A stretch of 64,000 nucleotides of DNA, taken from assembly GCF_014641595.1 (NCBI RefSeq), contig NZ_BMIA01000002.1, positions 930,001 through 994,000 of the forward strand, given 5' to 3'. The DNA comes from Dyadobacter endophyticus. Lineage in GTDB: Bacteria > Bacteroidota > Bacteroidia > Cytophagales > Spirosomataceae. Below the pieces are notes generated by a model. That model saw only the letters and a list, made by a program, of their open reading frames with translations. It was not told where the DNA came from and did no database searches. Of the stretch, positions 17,891 through 27,169 are shown piece by piece (position 1 is the first letter of the stretch; each line of letters starts with the position of its first letter). A program made the position numbers and the translations under genes.

Positions 17891-19672
17891 GTGAAAGCAT
17901 TAAAATCCCTAAACAAATATTTGTGGAAGTATAAATGGTACCTCATTCTCGGAATCATTTTTACGATCATATCCAATCTTTTCGGCATTATCCCTGCCCA
18001 GCTCGTCCGTTACGCACTCGACCTGGTGATCGAAACGCTCGACATTTACTACCTCTACAATGGCGTATCGCTGCAAAGCGATATGTATGACATTTTCGCG
18101 TTCAGCATTCTGCTCTACGGCTTTCTGATCCTGCTCATGGCGCTGCTGAAAGGCATATTCCTGTTCCTGGTAAGGCAGACGATCATCGTCATGTCGCGCC
18201 ACATCGAATTTGAGCTCAAAAACGATATATACGCACATTACCAGACGCTTCCTGCGGCATTTTTCCGTCGCCACAGCACAGGCGACCTCATGGCGCGCAT
18301 CTCGGAAGACGTGAGCAATGTCCGCATTTACGTCGGCCCGGCGTTGATGTATGGCATTAACCTGATCGTGTTGTTTTTCCTGGTTATCTCTTACATGATC
18401 TCAGTCAGCCCGAAACTGACCCTCTTCGTTTTACTACCCCTACCTGTGCTTTCGATAAGTGTTTACGTGGTGAACAGCATGATCATGAAACGCTCACAGG
18501 AGATTCAGAAGCAACTTTCGGCGCTTTCAACTTATGTGCAGGAAGCATTTTCGGGCATACGCGTCATTAAGTCGTTCGTTCAGGAAGACCGGTCTTTTAG
18601 TAATTTTCAAAAGGAGGCCGAAGTTTTCAAAACCAAGTCGCTGGGCCTTACCAAAGTAGATGCGTTCTTCTACCCTATTATTCTCCTTTTGATCGGCCTG
18701 AGCAACATTCTGGTCATTTTTATTGGCGGTCAGGAAATTATCAATGGCCGCCTCACGCCGGGTAATATCACCGAATTTATACTGTACGTCAATATCCTGA
18801 CCTGGCCGGTAATGGCTTTGGGGTGGACAACCAGCCAGATCCAGCGTGCAGCCTCGTCGCAGCTCCGGATCAATGAGTTTTTGAATCAGAAAACGACGCT
18901 TGTTTCTGAAAAGAATATCAGCAGGGCACTGAATGGCAAAATTACCTTCCGCCATGTGGGTTTTATCTACCCCGATTCGGGCATCAAAGCATTACAGGAT
19001 TTTGATCTTACAGTTGAAGCAGGTGAATCGGTAGCGATACTGGGAACGACCGGCTCGGGAAAAAGTACATTGGCACATTTGCTATGCCGGCTATACGACC
19101 CGACCGAGGGCCAGATATTGATCGACGACATTCCGATGAAGGACTACGATGTAAGCGGGTACCGTCGCCAGATCGGCTACGTGCCGCAGGATGTGTTCCT
19201 CTTCTCGGACAGCATTCAGAACAACGTGCGGTTCGGCACCGAGGATATGCCTTTTGAAAGAATTGAGCAAGCTGTGAAGGATGCCGATCTTTACAACAAT
19301 ATCAAAGATTTCCCACAGGGCTACGACACCATGCTCGGCGAAAGGGGTATTACACTCTCCGGCGGCCAGAAACAGCGGCTTTCGATTGCCCGCGCCATCG
19401 CCCGCGATCCGAAAATCCTCGTCCTCGACGATTGCCTTTCCGCGGTAGATACCAATACTGAAAACATCATCCTCAACAACATGAAGCGGATCATGGACCA
19501 GCGTACCTCGGTGATTATCTCCCACCGTGTCTCTTCCGCCAAACTGGCCGACAGAATCGTAGTCCTCGACGACGGCCATATTGTTGAACAGGGCACACAT
19601 GCGCAGCTAATGGCACTGAACGGGGCATACAAGGAGCTTTATGAAAAGCAGTTGATTTCGGAAGAGGTGTAG
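17891..19672 (+). CDS. ABC transporter, fused permease and ATPase (exporter type)
   Basis: Half-transporter exporter of the MsbA/lipid A-drug type. A six-helix membrane domain (about residues 1-310) is followed by an ATPase domain with Walker A LGTTGSGKSTLAHLL, Q-loop YVPQDVFLFSD, signature LSGGQKQRLSIARA, Walker B KILVLDDCLSAVD and the H-loop ISHRVSSA. I place the start at GTG 17891 (VKALKSLNKYLWKYKW), since translation from the TTG at 17822 would add residues unlike the family. 593 residues. It probably works as a homodimer; the substrate (lipid or drug) cannot be told. Confidence 0.93.
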   Translation: MKALKSLNKYLWKYKWYLILGIIFTIISNLFGIIPAQLVRYALDLVIETLDIYYLYNGVSLQSDMYDIFAFSILLYGFLILLMALLKGIFLFLVRQTIIVMSRHIEFELKNDIYAHYQTLPAAFFRRHSTGDLMARISEDVSNVRIYVGPALMYGINLIVLFFLVISYMISVSPKLTLFVLLPLPVLSISVYVVNSMIMKRSQEIQKQLSALSTYVQEAFSGIRVIKSFVQEDRSFSNFQKEAEVFKTKSLGLTKVDAFFYPIILLLIGLSNILVIFIGGQEIINGRLTPGNITEFILYVNILTWPVMALGWTTSQIQRAASSQLRINEFLNQKTTLVSEKNISRALNGKITFRHVGFIYPDSGIKALQDFDLTVEAGESVAILGTTGSGKSTLAHLLCRLYDPTEGQILIDDIPMKDYDVSGYRRQIGYVPQDVFLFSDSIQNNVRFGTEDMPFERIEQAVKDADLYNNIKDFPQGYDTMLGERGITLSGGQKQRLSIARAIARDPKILVLDDCLSAVDTNTENIILNNMKRIMDQRTSVIISHRVSSAKLADRIVVLDDGHIVEQGTHAQLMALNGAYKELYEKQLISEEV

Positions 19673-19721
19673 TGTTTTACGCGCTTGCCAAATCCATCCG
19701 ACCCGCAATAATTAAGTAGCC

Positions 19722-20489
19722 CTACTGAACCAGCCTCTTCACCTCCTGCCGAAGTTCCCGCATTTCCTGATGCAGGCTCTGTAAGCTGATTTCGGTTTTG
19801 TCCGCTTCCAGGTTGAAAGACAATTTACTGTTGACTTGCCAAATTTCGCGGATATCGTTACGGTCGACGCGGATGGGTGCATACTCAGGGTTAAGCGATA
19901 TAAGGTTTACAAAAGCCGAATCCTTCTCTTTCTTCACTTTCTTTACCAGCACGCTATCGACGGTCACTACCACATACATATTCTTATCACTCAACCCATC
20001 CCAATCGTCCACCGCACGGGCCCAGATCCATTCTCCCGACTGTATGGCCGGCGTCATACTGTCGCCATCAACCTGAAACCCCCGGAATGTCGCATTGCGG
20101 TATTCGGGCAGCGGGATGGTAAAGGCGGGTAACGCTTCAAACCATTGTGCGTCGCCGATATTGTTGGGATAACCCGCGGCTGCTTTTGCACTCACGAGTA
20201 CAATGTTATCCTTACCGGACTGATCTACCGTCACGACTTTCGGATGGACAAATACTTTATCCGCATAAAGGTATTTCTGTGCACTGTCCCCAAATAGCCA
20301 GAGCGGATTGATGTGGTATTTTTTGAGCAGTTCCTTCACAACCTGCCCGGGTATGCGCGTACGCCCCCGCTCGATATCGGCGGTGGTCGCACTGATTCCC
20401 AGTTCCTCGGCAAAGGCCGCCTGGGTGAGATTGAGCTCCTCCCTTATCTGTTTAAAACGTCTGAATTCTTCATCAATCGCCATAAGCAT
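19722..20489 (-). CDS. XRE-family repressor with S24 (LexA-like) self-cleavage domain
   Basis: 255-residue regulator. An N-terminal helix-turn-helix (about residues 14-68, LTQAAFAEELGISATTADIE) is joined to a C-terminal S24 peptidase domain with the serine in GFQVDGDSMTPAIQSGE and the likely lysine in SVLVKKVKK, the dyad used by LexA, CI and UmuD. It ends in a charged helix. By analogy it would cleave itself when RecA filaments form on damaged DNA. It is divergent from dinB-dnaE and separated from it by three operator-like palindromes, so it probably represses both itself and the polymerases. A second ATG lies at 20483. Confidence 0.88.
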   Translation of the reverse strand: MLMAIDEEFRRFKQIREELNLTQAAFAEELGISATTADIERGRTRIPGQVVKELLKKYHINPLWLFGDSAQKYLYADKVFVHPKVVTVDQSGKDNIVLVSAKAAAGYPNNIGDAQWFEALPAFTIPLPEYRNATFRGFQVDGDSMTPAIQSGEWIWARAVDDWDGLSDKNMYVVVTVDSVLVKKVKKEKDSAFVNLISLNPEYAPIRVDRNDIREIWQVNSKLSFNLEADKTEISLQSLHQEMRELRQEVKRLVQ

Positions 20490-20526
20490 GTTCGATGGGT
20501 TGCTGGTTGACCTTGCATTGATATTT

Positions 20527-20605
20527 CAAACTTACAAAAATTTTGGAATAATTCCTTTTAACAAATGGATATGATCCATATATTTGGAATAAATCCATAA
20601 TTTTG
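20527..20605. promoter_or_regulatory. Divergent promoter with three operator palindromes
   Basis: Three sites share TGGA-N5-TCC(A): GGAATAATTCC at 20545-20555, ATGGATATGATCCAT at 20565-20579 and TTGGAATAAATCCA at 20584-20597. Their centres (20550, 20572, 20591) are about two helical turns apart. They are framed by two perfect Bacteroidota -7 elements: TAAGTTTG on the minus strand (20534-20527), pointing at the repressor gene, and TAATTTTG on the plus strand (20598-20605), pointing at dinB. No good -33 TTTG was found at 19 bp for either. The layout suggests cooperative repressor binding that blocks both promoters. Confidence 0.7.
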
Positions 20606-20623
20606 TAAAAAATCCAAACAGTA

Positions 20624-21853
20624 GTGGACCGTGCGATATTACATTTTGATTTGGATACCTTTTTCGTATCTGTAGAGCGCAAGCAGGATAGTCGGCTTGA
20701 AAAAAAGCCTATTCTCGTCGGCGGAACCGGCGACCGGGGGGTAGTGGCTGCCTGCAGCTACGAAACCAGGCAGTTTGGTGTGCATTCGGGCATGCCGATG
20801 AAGATGGCGCGGATGCTGTGTCCGGAGGCGACGGTCATTCGGGGAAACGGGGAAACTTATTCCAAACATTCAAAAGAAGTAAGCGAAATCATCAGCCAAA
20901 ATGTACCTGTATTTGAGAAGGCAAGTATTGATGAGTTTTATGCGGATTTGTCGGGTATGGACAAATATTTCAATTGCTTTGGAATGGCCAGCGAGCTACG
21001 GCAGCGCATTATCAGGGAAACCGGCCTCCCGATTTCGTTCGGGCTGTCAACCAACAAGCTCGTTTCCAAAGTGGCGACCGGGGAGGCGAAGCCTAATAAC
21101 CAGTTGCAGGTGGAGGCCGGCACCGAAAAAGTCTTTCTCGCCCCAATGGAGGTTCAGAAAATCCCGATGGTAGGCGAGAAAATGAACCAGACGCTCAACA
21201 ATCTGGGAATCAGATATGTGAAAACGATCCAGGAAATGCCCATGGAAATAATGGGACAGGTTTTAGGCAAAAACGGCGTTGCGCTCTGGAACCGTGCCAA
21301 CGGACTCGACAACTCTCCCATCATTCCGTTCCACGAGCGCAAATCAATTTCCAGCGAACGGACTTTCGGAAAGGATACGGGCGATGTGCGGAAAATGCGT
21401 GAAATGGTGAGAGCGATGGCCGAAACGCTGGCTTTCCAGTTGCGGACGGGGGAAAAGCTCACCTCCTGTGTTTCGGTAAAAATCCGCTATTCCGATTTCA
21501 ATACATTCTCAAAGCAGCTGAAAATCGCCTATACGTCGGCCGACCATGTGCTTATCCCGCATATCGAAAGGTTGTTTGACCAGCTTTACAACCGGCGTAT
21601 GATGGTGAGATTGGTCGGAGTCAGTTTCAGCGATCTCGTGACGGGCAACTATCAGATCAACCTCTTTGATGATACCGAGGAGCGGCTGAACCTCTATCAG
21701 GCCATGGATTACATTAAAACCAAATACGCCTACAATAAGGACGGCGATCAGATCCTGACCTGGGCCAGCACAATGGGCATCTCGGATATCGGCGCCATGG
21801 GAAACCCGTTCAACGGCGAGCCACCCATTATCCCGGCACATCGGAATGCTTAG
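20624..21853 (+). CDS. dinB: DNA polymerase IV (Y-family, DinB)
   Basis: Error-prone translesion polymerase, 409 residues from GTG 20624. The N terminus ILHFDLDTFFVSVER holds the first catalytic Asp; ASIDEFYADLSG holds the Asp-Glu pair; the fingers block (VVAACSYETRQFGVHSGMPM), the HhH-type region (IPMVGEKMNQTLNNLGI) and the little-finger domain are all present. QINLF near the C terminus (about residues 345-349) looks like a beta-clamp binding motif. It lies 75 nt upstream of the dnaE-like gene, in a likely operon controlled by the divergent S24 repressor. Confidence 0.93.
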   Translation: MDRAILHFDLDTFFVSVERKQDSRLEKKPILVGGTGDRGVVAACSYETRQFGVHSGMPMKMARMLCPEATVIRGNGETYSKHSKEVSEIISQNVPVFEKASIDEFYADLSGMDKYFNCFGMASELRQRIIRETGLPISFGLSTNKLVSKVATGEAKPNNQLQVEAGTEKVFLAPMEVQKIPMVGEKMNQTLNNLGIRYVKTIQEMPMEIMGQVLGKNGVALWNRANGLDNSPIIPFHERKSISSERTFGKDTGDVRKMREMVRAMAETLAFQLRTGEKLTSCVSVKIRYSDFNTFSKQLKIAYTSADHVLIPHIERLFDQLYNRRMMVRLVGVSFSDLVTGNYQINLFDDTEERLNLYQAMDYIKTKYAYNKDGDQILTWASTMGISDIGAMGNPFNGEPPIIPAHRNA

Positions 21854-21928
21854 TAGCTGTCTCAACTCTCTACCGGGCCACGTTAGTAGCGCCAAAGTAA
21901 GTACTCCGTTCCGTTCTTTCAAATACTC

Positions 21929-24898
21929 ATGTTACTCAACTGTCACTCTTTTTTCAGCCTTCGCTTCGGGACGATTCCTGAGGATGAACTCCTTGCGCTT
22001 TGCAGGGAGAACGGATACGACTGTGTCGCGCTGACGGACATTAACAATACGTCGGGATGTCTGAACTTTATCCGCATGGCGCCCAGGTACGACGTTAAGC
22101 CCATTGTCGGGATCGATTTCCGTAATGGTGTGACGCAGCAGTTTGTGGCCCTGGCGAAAAACAACAGAGGCTTTCAAACATTGAATGCCTATTTGTCGGC
22201 TCAGAAACTTACGGATGTCCTGTTCCCCGATCGTGCGCCGGAAATGGAGGACGTTGTATTTATCTATCCCTTCGAAAAGCTGAACAAAGAGCGGCGCGAA
22301 CAGTTCCGGCCGAACGAGTACATCGGCATTTCAATGCAGGACCTTGACAAGCTGCATTACTCGCCGCTCCACCGGTTTATGGATAGGCTCGTTATCCAGC
22401 AGCCGGTTACGTTCCGGAACAAAAAGGATTTCAATGCGCACCGGCTGCTGCGGGCTATTGATGGCAATACGCTGCTGAGCAAGCTTTCGGTGTCCGAAAC
22501 GGGGAAGGAAAACGAACAGATCGTGGCGGCAAAAGTGCTGGAATATCAATTTAAACAAAAAGATTTCCGGGCTATCCTCGAAAACACCCGCAAGCTGATG
22601 GATGAATGCAATATCCATTTCAGCTTTGGCGAGGAACGTGAACACCAGAATCTGAAAGTATTTGGCAAAAACGAAGAAGAGGATTTCAAACGGCTAAGGT
22701 CGATGAGCTATCAGGCACTTGGCTACCGTTATGGCGATAATATTACCGACGATATTTTCGACCGGATCTCCAAAGAGCTGGAAATGATACGATTACAAAA
22801 CTTTGTTCCGTTCTTTTTGGTCAACCAGGATATTGTGAACTACGCACGGCAGAAGGGCTATTACTATGTCGGCCGTGGCAGCGGGGCGAATAGCATCATC
22901 GCCTATTTGCTCAACATTACCAACGTCGACCCGATCGAGCTGGATTTGTATTTCGAGCGGTTTATCAACCTTCACCGCAAAAATCCGCCCGATTTCGACA
23001 TCGATTTCTCCTGGCGCGACCGCGAGGATGTGACCAGGTATATTTTCGATACCTACGGAAAAAATGGGCAGGCAGCACTGCTGGCGACGTACAGCACATT
23101 CCAGCACAGCTCGGCCGTGCGCGAACTCGGGAAGGTTTTCGGTTTACCGGCCTATGAAATCGACGCATTGAGCAACGGAAAATACGACCCGAAAAAGCTT
23201 GACCAGCTCTCAGGGCTGGTGATCCGGTACGCCGACTATTTACAGACCAACAACCAGCCAAACCATTTGAGCATTCATGCGGGCGGTATACTCATTTCGG
23301 AACGGCCAATGCACTATTTTACGGCAACGGACGTCCCGCCGAAAGGCTTTCCCACCACGCAATTCGACATGGTCATTGCCGAGGATGTGGGGTTGAACAA
23401 ATATGACATCCTGGGTCAGAGAGGGCTTGCGAAGATCAAGGAAACACTTGAAATCATTCGTTACAATCGCCCTGAGGCAACCGATTTTGACATTAACGAT
23501 GTACGGAAATTCAAAACCGACCCGAAAATCAATGATCTGATCAGGCAGGCGCAATGCATTGGCTGTTTCTACGTGGAGTCGCCGGCGATGCGGATGCTGC
23601 TGAAAAAACTGGAAGTGGACAACTACCTCGGACTCGTAGCAGCCAGCTCCATTATCCGGCCGGGCGTAGCCAAAAGCGGGATGATGCGGGAATACATCCT
23701 GCGCCACCGCCATCCCGAAAAACGGAACGAAGCGCATCCCCGCTTGCTGGAACTGATGGAGGAAACCTACGGCATCATGGTGTACCAGGAAGATGTGATC
23801 AAGGTCGCGCATTATTTTGCCGGCCTGACGCTCGGTGAAGCCGATGTGATCCGCCGCGGAATGAGTGGCAAATTCCGTGGGCGCGAGGAGTTTGAGCGGG
23901 TGAAAAAGAAGTATTTCAAAAACTGCCGGAGCAAGGGTTACGACGAGACAATGACGATGGAAATCTGGAACCAGATCGCCAGTTTCGCCGGATTTGCCTT
24001 CGCCAAGGGGCATTCGGCCTCCTATGCCGTCGAAAGCTATCAGACGTTATTCCTGAAAGCCTATTTCCCGTTGGAATTTATGGTAGCCGTCCTCAACAAC
24101 GGCGGCGGCTTCTACGCGCCAGAGCTGTACATCCACGAGGCACGGATGCTCGGCGCGCTCGTACATGCACCCTGCGTGAACCATAGCGAAGCGCAGGCGA
24201 CGATCGAAGGAAGCCAGATTTACCTCGGCATGCAGTTTCTGAATGCGCTGGAAGAGAAAACCATCGAGCGGATACTCAGCGCGCGCAAGCAGGACGGCCC
24301 GTTCACATCCCTGAACGACTTTCTCGACCGTGTACCGATTTCGATCGAACAACTCACGATCCTGATCCGGATCGACGCATTCCGGTTTACAGGCATCGGC
24401 AAAAAAACGCTGCTTTGGAAAGCACATTTCCGGCTTAGTACTACGCCGGTTAAAGTACCGCAAAAACAGCTGTTCCATACCGAAATCAAGGATTTTGAAC
24501 TCCCTGAGTTTCATTCGTCCATTCTCGACGATGCCTATGACCAGATCGAGCTCCTCGGCTTTCCGCTTTGCAGCCCGTTCAATCTGCTGAAAAACCCGTT
24601 ACCCAAAAGCGTGATGTCGCGTGATTTACACAATTATGTGAATCAGGAAGTTGTACAATATGGATATCTGGTCGCGCTCAAAAACACCCGGACAACGCGC
24701 GGCGAGTCGATGCAGTTTGGAACCTTCCTGGATTATGAAGGACATTTTATCGATACTGTCCATTTTCCCACGGCGGCCGCGAAAGTGAATGGTTCGATCA
24801 AAGGCGTCTACAAGATCCGAGGCGTGGTGACGGAAGAATTCGGGTTTCTGACAGTCGAAGTGGCGGAAATTACGCGGATGGAATCTGCCGCGCGCTGA
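21929..24898 (+). CDS. dnaE: DNA polymerase III alpha subunit-like (short DnaE, mutasome type)
   Basis: C-family polymerase, 989 residues, shorter than replicative DnaE (about 1150-1250). The catalytic aspartates are in NPPDFDIDFSWRDRED, with RGSGANSIIAYLL, a late LGEADVIRRGMSGKFRGREEF, and FAGFAFAKGHSASYAVESYQ, then HhH and OB-like C-terminal parts. The N-terminal PHP domain starts NCHSFFSLRFG where active PHP domains have HxHS, so one metal ligand is changed. The setting (S24 repressor, dinB, dnaE) resembles LexA-controlled imuB-dnaE2 mutagenesis cassettes. I therefore read it as an error-prone accessory polymerase, not the replicase (inference). Confidence 0.9.
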   Translation: MLLNCHSFFSLRFGTIPEDELLALCRENGYDCVALTDINNTSGCLNFIRMAPRYDVKPIVGIDFRNGVTQQFVALAKNNRGFQTLNAYLSAQKLTDVLFPDRAPEMEDVVFIYPFEKLNKERREQFRPNEYIGISMQDLDKLHYSPLHRFMDRLVIQQPVTFRNKKDFNAHRLLRAIDGNTLLSKLSVSETGKENEQIVAAKVLEYQFKQKDFRAILENTRKLMDECNIHFSFGEEREHQNLKVFGKNEEEDFKRLRSMSYQALGYRYGDNITDDIFDRISKELEMIRLQNFVPFFLVNQDIVNYARQKGYYYVGRGSGANSIIAYLLNITNVDPIELDLYFERFINLHRKNPPDFDIDFSWRDREDVTRYIFDTYGKNGQAALLATYSTFQHSSAVRELGKVFGLPAYEIDALSNGKYDPKKLDQLSGLVIRYADYLQTNNQPNHLSIHAGGILISERPMHYFTATDVPPKGFPTTQFDMVIAEDVGLNKYDILGQRGLAKIKETLEIIRYNRPEATDFDINDVRKFKTDPKINDLIRQAQCIGCFYVESPAMRMLLKKLEVDNYLGLVAASSIIRPGVAKSGMMREYILRHRHPEKRNEAHPRLLELMEETYGIMVYQEDVIKVAHYFAGLTLGEADVIRRGMSGKFRGREEFERVKKKYFKNCRSKGYDETMTMEIWNQIASFAGFAFAKGHSASYAVESYQTLFLKAYFPLEFMVAVLNNGGGFYAPELYIHEARMLGALVHAPCVNHSEAQATIEGSQIYLGMQFLNALEEKTIERILSARKQDGPFTSLNDFLDRVPISIEQLTILIRIDAFRFTGIGKKTLLWKAHFRLSTTPVKVPQKQLFHTEIKDFELPEFHSSILDDAYDQIELLGFPLCSPFNLLKNPLPKSVMSRDLHNYVNQEVVQYGYLVALKNTRTTRGESMQFGTFLDYEGHFIDTVHFPTAAAKVNGSIKGVYKIRGVVTEEFGFLTVEVAEITRMESAAR

Positions 24899-26159
24899 CA
24901 CCGCGCCTGTTGCGTACGGACGCGATGTCTGAAACCAATTCCCAGAACAGCCATATCAGAAGGCCGTTCCGGATGTTCAGGATAACCACCATCTGCAGTT
25001 GCTTTGAAATCAAGCTGTAATAATGTCCCGGGAATATCAAAACAGTCAGCATCAGCACCACTGTGAAGATCAACGACGCCCTGACCCTGCAAAAAGGGAT
25101 CAGTGGCAACAGCCAGATCAGGTATTGCGGGGAAAGAACCTTGTTGAGCAGGATAAATAAAAGTATCTGTCCCGCGGCCGCCGCGTTCAACCGCCGGAAT
25201 GTAATGCCACCCGAAGCTTGTGCCCGGTAAAATGTCAGGCATAGAAAGATCATCATCGCCAGGAAACAAGCCGGTATCAAGATGTTGATGCATTGCAAAA
25301 CAGCACCCGAAAGCGGCGTAACCAGATGCATGGCTCCGAAACTATGCTTAACATCGAGCGTGATCAGCCCGGTTTGTTCCAAAAGCAGTAAAATACCCCC
25401 TGCAAGGCTCTCGATTTGAATGCCGCGCAGCATGTGGTAATACATAAAATCGGAAGCAGCGTCCATCCCGATCCAGGCAATGCATCCGAGTATCGCAGCA
25501 CAAATGCAACAGGCACCGGCCGCCAGCTGAAACAAGCCCCTCCCATTCCGGTTAAAAATACAATACACTCCGAAAACAGGGATCAGAACAATGCTATATA
25601 GTTTCGCTGCGATGGAGACCATCAGCGACATTCCCGAAATGAACGGTTGGCGTGAAACGTATGCAATGGCGAGCAACGTAAGCAGCGCCGGAAAGGGATC
25701 AAAGCGAAAAAGGAAAATGGGAAGGAAAAACAGCGTCGCTATCAGAAAGCGGGGCAGCGCGCTGCCGCTGGCGTCCAATCGGTTAATAATCCAGGCCATG
25801 GCTGCCCCCAGCATCAGGTTTTGCACTATAAACCAGCAAACATAACTTTCGAACGATCCGCCTCCCAGCTGGCTGAGAACACCCGGAAGCAGAATTGGAA
25901 TAATCGAAAAAAGCGGGTACTCGATGCGAAAATCACGATATGGCACCTGCCCGTTCATTATTTTTAAAGCAACGCTTTGGTACAGCGACAAATCCTGGAT
26001 GTGACCATGGAAACGGAATAATAAGTAATAGCTTTCCAGAACAAGGTAAACCAGGATCGCCGACAGCACCAGAACATGGCGCGGACTTTTTGTAAGGTAC
26101 TTTCTTAGAACAGCATTGTCTGCGACAAGCTGCACGCCGGGGATTTTGAATTCAGACAT
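24870..26159 (-). CDS. GT87-like polytopic glycosyltransferase
   Basis: 429-residue integral membrane protein with about 10-12 hydrophobic segments. Marks of the GT87/DUF2029 polyprenyl-phosphate-sugar mannosyltransferase group are MNGQVPYRDFRIEYPL in the first outer loop, RFDPFPALLTLLA, and LNKVLSPQYLIWLLPL near the end. It probably transfers a sugar from a lipid carrier on the outer face of the inner membrane. Its 3' end overlaps the 3' end of the convergent dnaE-like gene by 29 bp. Acceptor and sugar are unknown. Confidence 0.75.
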   Translation of the reverse strand: MSEFKIPGVQLVADNAVLRKYLTKSPRHVLVLSAILVYLVLESYYLLFRFHGHIQDLSLYQSVALKIMNGQVPYRDFRIEYPLFSIIPILLPGVLSQLGGGSFESYVCWFIVQNLMLGAAMAWIINRLDASGSALPRFLIATLFFLPIFLFRFDPFPALLTLLAIAYVSRQPFISGMSLMVSIAAKLYSIVLIPVFGVYCIFNRNGRGLFQLAAGACCICAAILGCIAWIGMDAASDFMYYHMLRGIQIESLAGGILLLLEQTGLITLDVKHSFGAMHLVTPLSGAVLQCINILIPACFLAMMIFLCLTFYRAQASGGITFRRLNAAAAGQILLFILLNKVLSPQYLIWLLPLIPFCRVRASLIFTVVLMLTVLIFPGHYYSLISKQLQMVVILNIRNGLLIWLFWELVSDIASVRNRRGVSARQIPSA

Positions 26160-26387
26160 TATCGGGACGGGGGTTTACATCCTTAGGGTATGGGTATGCA
26201 AAATTGATAATGCGTCCGGATAACTCTCCGGGTACATTTCCGTTTGTTAGTCTGTTTTTGAAGAAATTATTTAAAACTAGCAACTCCCGTGCATTTTCAA
26301 AACAATTAATTTTCGGAGCTGTTGCCATACGGTTGTCAACAGGCGGCTGTTTATTGCATCCATTGTCAACCTGAAACCAACAGAGCT

Positions 26388-27011
26388 ATGGAAAAACTGG
26401 ATCTTGCCAGGCATTACAAAAGTTACTACACCGCCAAGGGGAAACCTGAGCTGGCTTACATCGAAAAGGCGCAATACCTGTCTATTCAGGGTAAGGGCGA
26501 CCCTTCGGGCGAGGAGTTCATGCAGAAAATCCAGCTGATATATCCGGTTGCCTATGCATTGAAATTCGCATTCAAAGCACAAGGGAAAGATTTTGTGGTG
26601 GCCAAACTGGAAGGTTTGTGGTGGTACGACGAAAACCGTTTCAGGAACGCTACCATCGACAATGCCCCTCAAACCGTTCCCCGTAGTGAATGGGAATACC
26701 GGCTGGTGATCCGCATTCCTGAATTTATCGGGAAAGAAGATGTGGAGTCAGCCGTCGCCCAAACGGTGGCAGGAAAGGGATTAACCAAAGCCCGCGAGGT
26801 CACTTTTTTTGAAATGGCGGAAGGGAAAGTCGTACAAATGCTCCATACGGGCCCATTCGATAGCGAACCCGAAACACTGGCGAAACTGAACGATTTCATT
26901 ACGGCCAATGCGTTTGGCCGTAATGGGCTGCACCACGAAATTTACCTGTCCGATTTCCGCAAAACACCCCCGGAGAAGCTTAAAACCATTCTGCGCGAGC
27001 CAGTTAAATAG
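26388..27011 (+). CDS. GyrI-like small-molecule-binding domain protein
   Basis: 207-residue protein of the GyrI-like/SOUL-related effector-binding fold without a DNA-binding domain. Typical blocks are YIEKAQYLSIQGKGDPSGEEF, YPVAYALKF, GLWWYDE, WEYRLVIRIPEFI and the late VVQMLHTGPFDSEPETLAKL. I chose ATG 26388 (MEKLDLARHYKSYY) because the 22 residues from the upstream GTG or ATG look non-coding. It may bind and sequester toxic small compounds; no ligand is known. A strong terminator follows. Confidence 0.85.
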   Translation: MEKLDLARHYKSYYTAKGKPELAYIEKAQYLSIQGKGDPSGEEFMQKIQLIYPVAYALKFAFKAQGKDFVVAKLEGLWWYDENRFRNATIDNAPQTVPRSEWEYRLVIRIPEFIGKEDVESAVAQTVAGKGLTKAREVTFFEMAEGKVVQMLHTGPFDSEPETLAKLNDFITANAFGRNGLHHEIYLSDFRKTPPEKLKTILREPVK

Positions 27012-27041
27012 CATATCAGTTGCGCCATTTGAGAAAAACAA

Positions 27042-27079
27042 ACCGCCGGTGTTTCGTTTACGATACCGGCGGTCTTTTT
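27042..27079 (+). terminator. Intrinsic terminator after the GyrI-like gene
   Basis: ACCGCCGGT (27042-27050) pairs perfectly with ACCGGCGGT (27065-27073) across a 14-nt loop, followed by CTTTTT. It lies 30 nt after the stop codon. Confidence 0.85.
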
Positions 27080-27101
27080 ACAAAACATTTCCGCTACACC
27101 C

Positions 27102-27132
27102 TTTGCAATCGCAATCTTTAACAATATATTTC
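27102..27132 (+). promoter_or_regulatory. Bacteroidota-type promoter of the M16 peptidase gene
   Basis: TTTG at 27102-27105, then exactly 19 bp, then TATATTTC at 27125-27132 (one mismatch to TAnnTTTG). This is the spacing of the Bacteroidota primary sigma factor consensus. It lies about 38 nt upstream of the start codon. Confidence 0.6.
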
Positions 27133-27169
27133 GCCCCTCCTGAATTTTATCAAAATTAAAATTAGCAAA

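Noticed and set aside
20490..20623. A classical LexA box for Bacteroidota or E. coli
   Set aside because: No CTGT-N8-ACAG or similar consensus is present; the repeated TGGA-N5-TCCA palindromes describe the region better.
23240..24013. 257-codon minus-strand frame
   Set aside because: It is antisense to the conserved centre of the DnaE-like polymerase and has no family-like features.
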